The notes under the pieces are model-generated. The model did no database searches. It worked only from the letters and a program-made list of their open reading frames with translations, and was not told the DNA's origin. 64,000 bases of DNA, taken from the NCBI GenBank assembly GCA_942159475.1, contig OW804097.1:3327357-3391356 (forward strand), in the 5' to 3' direction. This DNA comes from Sthenelais limicola (lineage: Eukaryota; Annelida; Polychaeta; Phyllodocida; Sigalionidae). Of the stretch, positions 32,401 to 47,400 are shown piece by piece. The translations under genes and the position numbers were made by a program. The first letter of the stretch is position 1. Each line of letters begins with the position of its first letter.

Positions 32401-35400
32401 AGGAACATCCTTGGACAAATGCTCTCGCTTGGGTGAATAATATATTGATACTACAATGAAAAATTAGTAAATTTCAATCTACAATGACAGTCTGTTGAAG
32501 ATGAAATATCATATACATCACGTCACAAACGTCACAAATAGGTGTGACGTCATTAGCGAACATAACTTCAACCAATAAGAATGCTTCTTGGACTAAAGAA
32601 AATGGTCATATTCAATTGTCATACCCATTCAACAAAATACGATGCTATGTATTGACTCATTTGCAGGGTGTACAACCCCTGATCATGGTATAAATAATTA
32701 TAATAGATAATTTGTATCTATTTGCACTATTCACTGTGGATAGTTTATCCACTATGGTATATAGAACTATAACATGATTGATGTTATAATTAACATGTTC
32801 TCACTTTGTTATTCAGGCATCCAGACTGTAGTTTAACCACAGAGGGTGATGTGACTGTTGTCGTGTTTCCTATGGCACATATTGGTGGGATCAACGTATT
32901 CTGTAACCTGCTGTATTCACGCGCCACTTCCATCTGGTCTCCGGTCTTTGAGTTCCGGGCTTATCTAGAAAAACTTCAAAACTATCGGGTAAATTTCTTT
33001 CTTAAACAAGATGACAATTTGCTCTGTGGTTTCTTTTCTTTTCTTTTAACGATTCATAACATTGCAATTTTAGGAATCTTACCTGACAAAGAATAAGTTG
33101 ATGATGATTAAGAACTGAAATAATTTGTATTGAGACAGGAAAAATGAAGATACAATTGCATGCATCACCAACCTAGTATGACCGTTGGTACCGTCAGTAA
33201 AGTAGATTAGAGAGGGTATACGTAGTATTAACCACTTATGGGCCAAGTCACCTCAAAATGTACAATTCACCTTCACCAATCCCTTCAAATAACCCAAATT
33301 TAAGAAGAAAATTAAGTTCAAAATACAGTTCAACATAACCAGACATATTTATTGAATGAATGCAGGTACTGAAACTTGGAGCCAAGAGTATAGCTCCCGA
33401 CCATCCATGTAATTCACATGAACTATGATTAAGTTTGAACTTGTATACATTTGTATACTCCTGTAAGACTGTTACACTTGTTACATGACTACTGAAAGTT
33501 ACATATATAAAAATTACTATAACTATTATGAGTCTGATGGTGTTTTGGTTTCCCTTGACTCCTGGCCATCACCCAGCCGATCATAGCCGTAAATTATCCA
33601 AATGTAAATGATTCACTCTCTGGTGACCATACCCTAGAGAATGCTAAAGGGTTTAAGTTACTATCGATAAATCACCATAACTATCATATATTCAGACACG
33701 ATAGAAAAACCGCCAAGAAAACCGGCGGAGGACTAGCGATCTATGTCCAAGACAAATATGATGTCACCCCGGGTAGTGCTGAAACCCATAGAAGTACACT
33801 TGATATTGAAATCCAAGCTATTACAATTAAGATAGACCAAGCTAAATCCCTCACAGTGATTAATGTATATCGCCCTCCAGATGGTGACCTCAATACAGCA
33901 ATTATAGCAATCCAAGAAGTGCTAAGTCTCCTCACCTCAAACCATGATATCATATTAGTAGGTGACCTAAATGTAAATTATCTAAAACCATCCCCTAGTA
34001 AAACGCAACTACTATCAATTGAGCACCATGCTTCATTGAGGCAGCTCATCCATCATCCTACCAGAGTGACCCAAACTACAGAGTCAGCCTTAGACCTAGT
34101 CTATACGGACTCCAAAATAGTACAAAGCTCTGGGGTACTTGAAATCAATATAAGCGATCACAAACCAACTTTCATAGTACTCAAAAAGCAAAAAGAAATA
34201 TACAAAAGGATATCGTTTAAATGTAGAACCTACAAAAGATATAACCAGGAAATCTTGACAGATAATCTACAAAATTGTAATTGGGAAGTCCTCTGTTGAT
34301 GGTTCTCTACAGATTTCCAGTTGAAGTTTTTAATTAGAATAACGATAAGAAACGATGTGCCTTAATTTAACAATTATGATTTGCTCGATACTAAACTCAG
34401 TGTTTTTAGGTTTTTAGCTGATAAAGTTTTTTATACATTTGTTTATGCAAGCTTTTAGCAAGCTTTTAGCATTTTCATTTTCGTTTCATGTGGAAGTTAT
34501 CTAGGCCTATTCAAGATTTGGGTCGACGGGAGATCTCACGGGATTTGAGACAAGACCAAAACATGGCAGTGGCGATATTTTGGCAACAGTGTTGGTTTTG
34601 TAGAGAGGATTGGTCCTGAGCCCTTGGTCAAAATGATTTTGGAAATGAAAATGATTTTCAAAAAATGGAAAAAAATCACTTTCCATGCATGCGCACTCTA
34701 GTCTTCCATACTACGGGACTGGATATATCATTTGATAATGTGAATCCTTAATTCTTAACTACTTAAGAAGTTTATTGTTTCTGTCACTATAAACTGCTTC
34801 TCCCTTTAACCAAATACTCCTAGATTAGACATTACAAAAATAGATATAAAATTGAGTTTGGTAGAATCAAAGTTTTCGGTACTAACTGCTTAAGAACCGC
34901 TTGAAGACCTGTTACTCACTTTCAGATGTGGGGAAATATATAAAAATGGGAATATACATATAAGATTAATGTAACTCCTGGTAAACCAGTGACGTAATAC
35001 ATATAATATGTTAATTCTTTCAGGTGACTCAAATAACTGTACCGCCGCCAGTTAGCGTCCGACTCCACAATGATCCTGTTGTAGATGAGTTCGACCTCTC
35101 AAGTTTAAAATCGGTTGGTGGTGGAGGGGCTTCATTAGGAAGTGCCACCCAGCAAGGCGTCCGTGACAGGCTCAATATCAATATTTTTAAACAAGGTTTG
35201 GGAAAAAGCAATTTTTTGTGGTGTGTTCCAGGAAAATAAGTCAAAAGTCGCTGAATTGATATTTTTCAAAGTGTTTTTTTAAAAAGATTATTCATTGGAT
35301 TGTTCTGATTTCTGGAGAGTTTAGCATGTATAGTCATATGGATCCATGCAACAAATTTCAGAACATGGTATTGAATATATCCTTGTGTTATTAGCCACCC

Positions 35401-38400
35401 TGAAACATTGCAAACTTTTTTTTCAAAAATAAAAATATTAAACTTAAAATATAGAAATATTTCTTTAGATGTCCTAGTGTTTACTATCGTTGGAATCGGC
35501 TTGATCTCCTCTTTTCAAATATGATGATATCTCAAAATCCATATTTTGCGACTTGTGACTCATTTTCCTAAAACGGATCACATTTTATCAGAGGTATTTC
35601 TATATGCATGTGAATTTTACAAGCTAGAAATTTCATGATGAAACCAAACTATGATATACTAAATATTATTTAGTTGAGTGCCCAATTAGACTAAAAACAC
35701 ACATGTACTTAATTAATCATTTATGCCTTCCTATACTGTTATTGGTTTATAATGGGGATGGTGCATAATAATATTAAAAATAAATAATCGTGAGATAAAA
35801 AGAAAACATTGCTAATATGCATGATATAAAGATAATGTTTTAATTTGTATAATTGTATCAATATGGATTCTACATATATGTATTGTAACAGAAAAGAATA
35901 TTTTATCTATGAGATACCATATTTCACCAATAGAACGCCGGGTCCCAAATAAAAGCCTGCCCTGAAAAAGCGCTGGGTCATTTAACGTCATGAAATAAAG
36001 AAACGTAGGCCCTGAATGAATGCTGGGTCCCTATAATTTCTTCCTGTTTTTACCCTAAATAATGGAGCTTAACCTTAATAAGCCGCTAAGCAGGGACATC
36101 TCACTGTTACAGCATGGGTTTTCATTAACATAAAACAATAAACGTCTGCCCCGTATAAACGCCTGCCTCGAAAAAGCACCAGGGGTAAGAGTGGCCTGAA
36201 AAAAATAAACGCCCAGGCTTTTTATAGGTGAAATACGGTAGTTGTAGGGAGGGTAATTAATTGCATTTGTTTAAATTATATTCCAGCATATGGGATGACT
36301 GAAGTCAGTGGAGTTTCACACATTGATGATGCAACTGACCTAATGATGGGTTCTGGTGGCAAACTTGTACCCAACATGTATTGCAAGGTATTCCACCAAA
36401 CTTTTGTATACAATAGAATTCATGATTTTTGCTGATCTGGGACACAGAACTTGCAAATTTGTTCTATCCTTTGTGTGGTTTCTTGTTTTGACATGCCTTA
36501 AGTCTAAAATGTCACTATTGCTTGCTAAATAGTAAGCACTATTAAATATATGTTTATTTCTGCGTACCTCCAAAGGGGAAATGTTCAAGAGATGGTGTTC
36601 TTTGTCTTTGATTTATTCAAAATGATTGATTAAATTATTGATTTAATTAATAATTAAATTATTGATTAGATGTATTAAAAATTATTCTTGCTCTCCAAAT
36701 CGCCGCATGGATACCATGTATAGGAGACACAAGCAACTATACAAAGTTATTATATTTCTGGTAGATAGTGGATCAGTGTAAGCAACCATACATGATTATT
36801 ATAGTTCAACTAGATAGTGGATCAGTGTAAGCAACCATACATGATTATTATAGTACTACTAGATAGTGGATCTAGACACAACCATACATGATTATTATAG
36901 TTCTACTAGATAGTGGATCTAGACACAACCATACATGATTATTATAGTTCTACTAGATAGTGGATCTAGACACAACCATACATGATTATTATAGTTCTAC
37001 TAGATAGTGGATCTAGACACAACCATACATGATTATTATAGTTCTACTAGATAGTGGATCTAGACACAACCATACATGATTATTATAGTTCTACTAGATA
37101 GTGGATCTAGACACAACCATACATGATTATTATAGTTCTACTAGATAGTGGATCTAGACACAACCATACATGATTATTATAGTTCTACTAGATAGTGGAT
37201 CTAGTCACAACCATACATGATTATTATAGTTCTACTAGATAGTGGATCTAGACACAACCATACATGATTATTATAGTTCTACTAGATAGTGGATCTAGAC
37301 ACAACCATACATGATTATTATAGTTCTACTAGATAGTGGATCTACACACAACCATACATGATTATTATAGTTCTACTAGATAGTGGATCTAGACACAACC
37401 ATACATGATTATTATAGTTCTACTAGATAGTGGATCTAGACACAACCATACATGATTATTATAGTTCTACTAGATAGTGGATCTAGACACAACCATACAT
37501 GATTATTATAGTTCTACTAGATAGTGGATCTAGACACAACCATACATGATTATTATAGTTCTACTAGATAGTGGATCTAGACACAACCATACATGATTAT
37601 TATAGTTCTACTAGATAGTGGATCTAGACACAACCATACATGATTATTATAGTTCTACTAGATAGTGGATCAGTGTAAGCAACCATACATGATTATTATA
37701 GTTCTACTAGATAGTGGATCTAGACACAACCATACATGATTATTATAGTTCTACTAGATAGTGGATCTAGACACAACCATACATGATTATTATAGTTCTA
37801 CTAGATAGTGGATCTAGACACAACCATACATGATTATTATAGTTCTACTAGATAGTGGATCTAGACACAACCATACATGATTATTATAGTTCTACTAGAT
37901 AGTGGATCTAGACACAACCATACATGATTATTATAGTTCTACTAGATAGTGGATCTAGACACAACCATACATGATTATTATAGTTCTACTAGATAGTGGA
38001 TCTAGACACAACCATACATGATTATTATAGTTCTACTAGATAGTGGATCTAGACACAACCATACATGATTATTATAGTTCTACTAGATAGTGGATCTAGA
38101 CACAACCATACATGATTATTATAGTTCTACTAGATAGTGGATCTAGACACAACCATACATGATTATTATAGTTCTACTAGATAGTGGATCTAGACACAAC
38201 CATACATGATTATTATAGTTCTACTAGATAGTGGATCTAGACACAACCATACATGATTATTATAGTTCTACTAGATAGTGGATCTAGTCACAACCATACA
38301 TGATTATTATAGTTCTACTAGATAGTGGATCTAGACACAACCATACATGATTATTATAGTTCTACTAGATAGTGGATCTAGACACAACCATACATGATTA

Positions 38401-41400
38401 TTATAGTTCTACTAGATAGTGGATCTAGACACAACCATACATGATTATTATAGTTCTACTAGATAGTGGATCTAGACACAACTATACATGATTATTATAG
38501 TTCTACTAGATAGTGGATCTAGACACAACCATACATGATTATTATAGTTCTACTAGATAGTGGATCTAGACACAACCATACATGATTATTATAGTTCTAC
38601 TAGATAGTGGATCTAGACACAACCATACATGATTATTATAGTTCTACTAGATAGTGGATCTAGACACAACCATACATGATTATTATAGTTCTACTAGATA
38701 GTGGATCTAGACACAACCATACATGATTATTATAGTTCTACTAGATAGTGGATCTAGTAGACACAACCATACATGATTATTATAGTTCTACTAGATAGTG
38801 GATCTAGACACAACCATACATGATTATTATAGTTCTACTAGATAGTGGATCAGTGTAAGCAACCATACATGATTATTATAGTTCTACTAGATAGTGGATC
38901 TAGACACAACCATACATGATTATTATAGTTCTACTAGATAGTGGATCTAGACACAACCATACATGATTATTATAGTTCTACTAGATAGTGGATCTAGACA
39001 CAACCATACATGATTATTATAGTTCTACTAGATAGTGGATCTAGTCACAACCATACATGATTATTATAGTTCTACTAGATAGTGGATCTAGACACAACCA
39101 TACATGATTATTATAGTTCTACTAGATAGTGGATCTAGACACAACCATACATGATTATTATAGTTCTACTAGATAGTGGATCTAGACACAACTATACATG
39201 ATTATTATAGTTCTACTAGATAGTGGATCTAGACACAACCATACATGATTATTATAGTTCTACTGTATAGTGGATCTAGACACAACCATACATGATTATT
39301 ATAGTTCTACTAGATAGTGGATCTAGACACAACCATACATGATTATTATAGTTCTACTAGATAGTGGATCTAGACACAACCATACATGATTATTATAGTT
39401 CTACTAGATAGTGGATCTAGACACAACCATACATGATTATTATAGTTCTACTAGATAGTGGATCTAGACACAACCATACATGATTATTATAGTTCTACTA
39501 GATAGTGGATCTAGACACAACCATACATGATTATTATAGTTCTACTAGATAGTGGATCTAGACACAACCATACATGATTATTATAGTTCTACTAGATAGT
39601 GGATCTAGACACAACCATACATGATTATTATAGTTCTACTAGATAGTGGATCTAGACACAACCATACATGATTATTATAGTTCTACTAGATAGTGGATCT
39701 AGACACAACCATACATGATTATTATAGTTCTACTAGATAGTGGATCTAGACACAACCATACATGATTATTATAGTTCTACTAGATAGTGGATCTAGACAC
39801 AACCATACATGATTATTATAGTTCTACTAGATAGTGGATCTAGACACAACCATACATGATTATTATAGTTCTACTAGATAGTGGATCTAGACACAACCAT
39901 ACATGATTATTATAGTTCTACTAGATAGTGGATCTAGACACAACCATACATGATTATTATAGTTCTACTAGATAGTGGATCTAGACACAACCATACATGA
40001 TTATTATAGTTCTACTAGATAGTGGATCTAGTCACAACTATACATGATTATTATAGTTCTACTAGATAGTGGATCTAGACACAACCATACATGATTATTA
40101 TAGTTCTACTAGATAGTGGATCTAGACACAACCATACATGATTATTATAGTTCTACTAGATAGTGGATCTAGACACAACCATACATGATTATTATAGTTC
40201 TACTAGATAGTGGATCTAGACACAACTATACATGATTATTATAGTTCTACTAGATAGTGGATCTAGACACAACCATACATGATTATTATAGTTCTACTAG
40301 ATAGTGGATCAGTGTAAGCAACCATACATGATTATTATAGTTCTACTAGATAGTGGATCTAGACACAACCATACATGATTATTATAGTTCTACTAGATAG
40401 TGGATCTAGACACAACCATACATGATTATTATAGTTCTACTAGATAGTGGATCTAGACACAACCATACATGATTATTATAGGTCTACTAGATAGTGGATC
40501 AGTGTAAGCAACCATACATGATTATTATAGTTCTACTAGATAGTGGATCTAGACACAACCATACATGATTATTATAGTTCTACTAGATAGTGGATCTAGA
40601 CACAACCATACATGATTATTATAGTTCTACTATATAGTGGATCTAGACACAACCATACATGATTATTATAGTTCTACTAGATAGTGGATCTAGACACAAC
40701 CATACATGATTATTATAGTTCTACTAGATAGTGGATCTAGACACAACCATACATGATTATTATAGTTCTACTAGATAGTGGATCTAGACACAACCATACA
40801 TGATTATTATAGTTCTACTAGATAGTGGATCTAGACACAACCATACATGATTATTATAGTTCTACTAGATAGTGGATCTAGACACAACCATACATGATTA
40901 TTATAGTTCTACTAGATAGTGGATCTAGACACAACCATACATGATTATTATAGTTCTACTAGATAGTGGATCTAGACACAACCATACATGATTATTATAG
41001 GTCTACTAGATAGTGGATCAGTGTAAGCAACCATACATGATTATTATAGTTCTACTAGATAGTGGATCTAGACACAACCATACATGATTATTATAGTTCT
41101 ACTAGATACTGGATCTAGACACAACCATACATGATTATTATAGTTCTACTAGATAGTGGATCTAGACACAACCATACATGATTATTATAGTTCTACTAGA
41201 TAGTGGATCTAGACACAACCATACATGATTATTATAGTTCTACTAGATAGTGGATCTAGACACAACCATACATGATTATTATAGTTCTACTAGATAGTGG
41301 ATCTAGACCATACATGATTATTATAGTTCTACTAGATAGTGGATCTAGACACAACCATACATGATTATTATAGTTCTACTAGATAGTGGATCTAGACACA

Positions 41401-44400
41401 ACCATACATGATTATTATAGTTCTACTAGATAGTGGATCTAGACCATACATGATTATTATAGTTCTACTAGATAGTGGATCTAGACACAACCATACATGA
41501 TTATTATAGTTCTACTAGATAGTGGATCTAGACACAACCATACATGATTATTATAGTTCTACTAGATAGTGGATCTAGACACAACCATACATGATTATTA
41601 TAGTTCTACTAGATAGTGGATCTAGACACAACCATACATGATTATTATAGTTCTACTAGATAGTGGATCTAGTCACAACCATACATGATTATTATAGTTC
41701 TACTAGATAGTGGATCTAGACACAACCATACATGATTATTATAGTTCTACTAGATAGTGGATCAGTGTAAACAACCATACATGATTATTATAGTTCTACT
41801 AGATAGTGGATCTAGACACAACCATACATGATTATTATAGTTCTACTAGATAGTGGATCTAGACACAACCATACATGATTATTATAGTTCTACTAGATAG
41901 TGGATCTAGACACAACCATACATGATTATTATAGTTCTACTAGATAGTGGATCTAGACACAACCATACATGATTATTATAGTTCTACTAGATAGTGGATC
42001 TAGACACAACCATACATGATTATTATAGTTCTACTAGATAGTGGATCTAGACACAACCATACATGATTATTATAGTTCTACTAGATAGTGGATCTAGACA
42101 CAACCATACATGATTATTATAGTTCTACTATATAGTGGATCTAGACACAACCATACATGATTATTATAGTTCTACTGTATAGTGGATCTAGACACAACCA
42201 TACATGATTATTATAGTTCTACTAGATACTGGATCTAGTCACAACCATACATGATTATTATAGTTCTACTAGATAGTGGATCTAGACACAACCATACATG
42301 ATTATTATAGTTCTACTAGATAGTGGATCAGTGTAAGCAACCATACATGATTATTATAGTTCTACTAGATAGTGGATCTAGACACAACCATACATGATTA
42401 TTATAGTTCTACTAGATAGTGGATCTAGACACAACCATACATGATTATTATAGTTCTACTAGATAGTGGATCTAGACACAACCATACATGATTATTATAG
42501 TTCTACTAGATAGTGGATCTAGACACAACCATACATGATTATTATAGTTCTACTAGATAGTGGATCTAGACACAACCATACATGATTATTATAGTTCTAC
42601 TAGATAGTGGATCTAGACACAACCATACATGATTATTATAGTTCTACTAGATAGTGGATCTAGACACAACCATACATGATTATTATAGTTCTACTAGATA
42701 GTGGATCTAGACACAACCATACATGATTATTATAGTTCTACTAGATAGTGGATCTAGTCACAACCATACATGATTATTATAGTTCTACTAGATAGTGGAT
42801 CTAGACACAACCATACATGATTATTATAGTTCTACTAGATAGTGGATCTAGTAGACACAACCATACATGATTATTATAGTTCTACTAGATAGTGGATCTA
42901 GTAGACACAACCATACATGATTATTATAGTTCTACTAGATAGTGGATCTAGACACAACCATACATGATTATTATAGTTCTACTAGATAGTGGATCTAGAC
43001 ACAACCATACATGATTATTATAGTTCTACTAGATAGTGGATCTAGACACAACCATACATGATTATTATAGTTCTACTAGATAGTGGATCTAGACACAACC
43101 ATACATGATTATTATAGTTCTACTAGATAGTGGATCTAGACACAACCATACATGATTATTATAGTTCTACTAGATAGTGGATCTAGACACAACCATACAT
43201 GATTATTATAGTTCTACTAGATAGTGGATCTAGACACAACCATACATGATTATTATAGTTCTACTAGATAGTGGATCTAGTCACAACCATACATGATTAT
43301 TATAGTTCTACTAGATAGTGGATCTAGACACAACCATACATGATTATTATAGTTCTACTAGATAGTGGATCTAGACACAACCATACATGATTATTATAGT
43401 TCTACTAGATAGTGGATCTAGACACAACCATACATGATTATTATAGTTCTACTAGATAGTGGATCAGTGTAAGCAACCATACATGATTATTATAGTTCTA
43501 CTAGATAGTGGATCTAGACACAACCATACATGATTATTATAGTTCTACTAGATAGTGGATCTAGTAGACACAACCATACATGATTATTATAGTTCTACTA
43601 GATAGTGGATCTAGACACAACCATACATGATTATTATAGTTCTACTAGATAGTGGATCTAGACACAACCATACATGATTATTATAGTTCTACTAGATAGT
43701 GGATCTAGACACAACCATACATGATTATTATAGTTCTACTAGATAGTGGATCTAGACACAACCATACATGATTATTATAGTTCTACTAGATAGTGGATCT
43801 AGACACAACCATACATGATTATTATAGTTCTACTAGATAGTGGATCTAGACACAACCATACATGATTATTATAGTTCTACTAGATAGTGGATCTAGACAC
43901 AACCATACATGATTATTATAGTTCTACTAGATAGTGGATCTAGACACAACCATACATGATTATTATAGTTCTACTAGATAGTGGATCTAGACACAACCAT
44001 ACATGATTATTATAGTTCTACTAGATAGTGGATCTAGACACAACCATACATGATTATTATAGTTCTACTAGATAGTGGATCTAGACACAACCATACATGA
44101 TTATTATAGTTCTACTAGATAGTGGATCTAGACACAACCATACATGATTATTATAGTTCTACTAGATAGTGGATCTAGACACAACCATACATGATTATTA
44201 TAGTTCTACTAGATAGTGGATCTAGACACAACCATACATGATTATTATAGTTCTACTAGATAGTGGATCTAGTAGACACAACCATACATGATTATTATAG
44301 TTCTACTAGATAGTGGATCTAGACACAACCTTACATGATTATTATAGTTCTACTAGATAGTGGATCTAGACACAACCATACATGATTATTATAGTTCTAC

Positions 44401-47400
44401 TAGATAGTGGATCTAGACACAACCATACATGATTATTATAGTTCTACTAGATAGTGGATCTAGACACAACCATACATGATTATTATAGTTCTACTAGATA
44501 GTGGATCTAGACACAACCATACATGATTATTATAGTTCTACTAGATAGTGGATCTAGACACAACCATACATGATTATTATAGTTCTACTAGATAGTGGAT
44601 CTAGACCATACATGATTATTATAGTTCTACTAGATAGTGGATCTAGACACAACCATACATGATTATTATAGTTCTACTAGATAGTGGATCTAGACACAAC
44701 CATACATGATTATTATAGTTCTACTAGATAGTGGATCTAGACACAACCATACATGATTATTATAGTTCTACTAGATAGTGGATCTAGACACAACCATACA
44801 TGATTATTATAGTTCTACTGTATAGTGGATCAGTGTAAGCAACCATACATGATTATTATAGTTCTACTAGATAGTGGATCTAGACACAACCATACATGAT
44901 TATTATAGTTCTACTAGATAGTGGATCTAAACACAACCATACATGATTATTATAGTTCTACTAGATAGTGGATCTAGTCACAACCATACATGATTATTAT
45001 AGTTCTACTAGATAGTGGATCTAAACACAACCATACATGATTATTATAGTTCTACTAGATAGTGGATATAGACACAACCATACATGATTATTATAGTTCT
45101 ACTAGATAGTGGATCTAGACACAACCATACATGATTATTATAGTTCTACTAGATAGTGGATCTAGACACAACCATACATGATTATTATAGTTCTACTAGA
45201 TAGTGGATCTAGACACAACCATACATGATTATTATAGTTCTACTAGATAGTGGATATAGACACAACCATACATGATTATTATAGTTCTACTAGATAGTGG
45301 ATCTAGACACAACCATACATGATTATTATAGTTCTACTAGATAGTGGATCTAGACACAACCATACATGATTATTATAGTTCTACTAGATAGTGGATCTAG
45401 ACACAACCATACATGATTATTATAGTTCTACTAGATAGTGGATCTAGTCACAACCATACATGATTATTATAGTTCTACTAGATAGTGGATCTAAACACAA
45501 CCATACATGATTATTATAGTTCTACTAGATAGTGGATCTAGACACAACCATACATGATTATTATAGTTCTACTAGATAGTGGATCTAGACACAACCATAC
45601 ATGATTATTATAGTTCTACTAGATAGTGGATATAGACACAACCATACATGATTATTATAGTTCTACTAGATAGTGGATCTAGACACAACCATACATGATT
45701 ATTATAGTTCTACTAGATAGTGGATCTAAACACAACCATACATGATTATTATAGTTCTACTAGATAGTGGATATAGACACAACCATACATGATTATTATA
45801 GTTCTACTAGATAGTGGATCTAAACACAACCATACATGATTATTATAGTTCTACTAGATAGTGGATATAGACACAACCATACATGATTATTATAGTTCTA
45901 CTAGATAGTGGATATAGACACAACCATACATGATTATTATAGTTCTACTAGATAGTGGATCTAGTCACAACCATACATGATTATTATAGTTCTACTAGAT
46001 AGTGGATCTAGACACAACCATACATGATTATTATAGTTCTACTAGATAGTGGATCTAGTCACAACCATACATGATTATTATAGTTCTACTAGATAGTGGA
46101 TCTAGACACAACCATACATGATTATTATAGTTCTACTATATAGTGGATCTAGACACAACCATACATGATTATTATAGTTCTACTAGATAGTGGATATAGA
46201 CACAACCATACATGATTATTATAGTTCTACTAGATAGTGGATCTAGACACAACCATACATGATTATTATAGTTCTACTAGATAGTGGATCTAGACACAAC
46301 CATACATGATTATTATAGTTCTACTATATAGTGGATCTAGACACAACCATACATGATTATTATAGTTCTACTAGATAGTGGATATAGACACAACCATACA
46401 TGATTATTATAGTTCTACTAGATAGTGGATATAGACACAACCATACATGATTATTCTATTCCTGCTACTAGATAGTGGATGTAGAAACTGGAGAAGACCT
46501 GCCTCCTACTTGTGTTGGTGAAGTGTGGATGAAGGGTGTTGGTGTGATGGAAGGTTACCTCAATAACCCACATGATACAGCCAAGGTCAAGACTCAACAT
46601 GGATGGATCAAAAGTGGTAAGGTTTTTTTTCCAACAATTTATTTTTTAGAAAAAACACTCCAAGGGATGGTTGTCGTTGTGTCCTGTTGTACAGTTGGAT
46701 GGACAGGACAATACTATATTACAATAGCAGTGATCGGACACTATGCAATATTATAATAGTTTGCTTTATATATCAATAAACAATTATTTCGGTCAATATA
46801 TGCGTCCGATTTTCAGATAATGTACAATTGGCATCTCTACACATTTAGTCAATTCTGCTAAATAAGGCTGCAATTTGGTCAATACTAGATAGTTTGTAGT
46901 TGAGTATATACTGGGCATTGCATTGATTCTAGCAATCTGTTTGGTCAGGTTGAACTGTATTCTGAACTTTGTTTTCGTCAGAACTAACCAATAGAACTAA
47001 ATGAGGGCTGCATATCCGACAACTTATTCACAAAACGCAAGTTGTTTTTGGTGCTGTCTTTCACTGGTGCTGAATGCCTTTATATATATATATATATATA
47101 TATATAAAGATTTTTATTTCTCAATAGACAGATACAATAAATGTAGAGAAAATGGATGTGTGCCTTTCAACGCATTGCTGCTCTTCCCAGGCTTCCGCTG
47201 GCATATTGTATTAATACATGTGGATCCTTTTTAATCTCATACATTCCAAAATGTATTGGCCTTTATGCCATGGTGTATATATTTAAGCATTATCTGGTCA
47301 ATATTTACTTCAGTTAATATTTCACAACCATCCAACTTGGCAAAACAGGCGCCTATAACTTAGCCTCATCAAAAAAATGTCATTAAATGGACGTCATTGG

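Noticed and set aside
36340..36588. 82-codon minus-strand frame
   Set aside because: Overlaps exon 7 in antisense and runs into intron; no motif clearly supported.
36724..46471. A regular array that might be taken for CRISPR
   Set aside because: The 47-bp units are tandem without unique spacers, in an intron of an animal gene.
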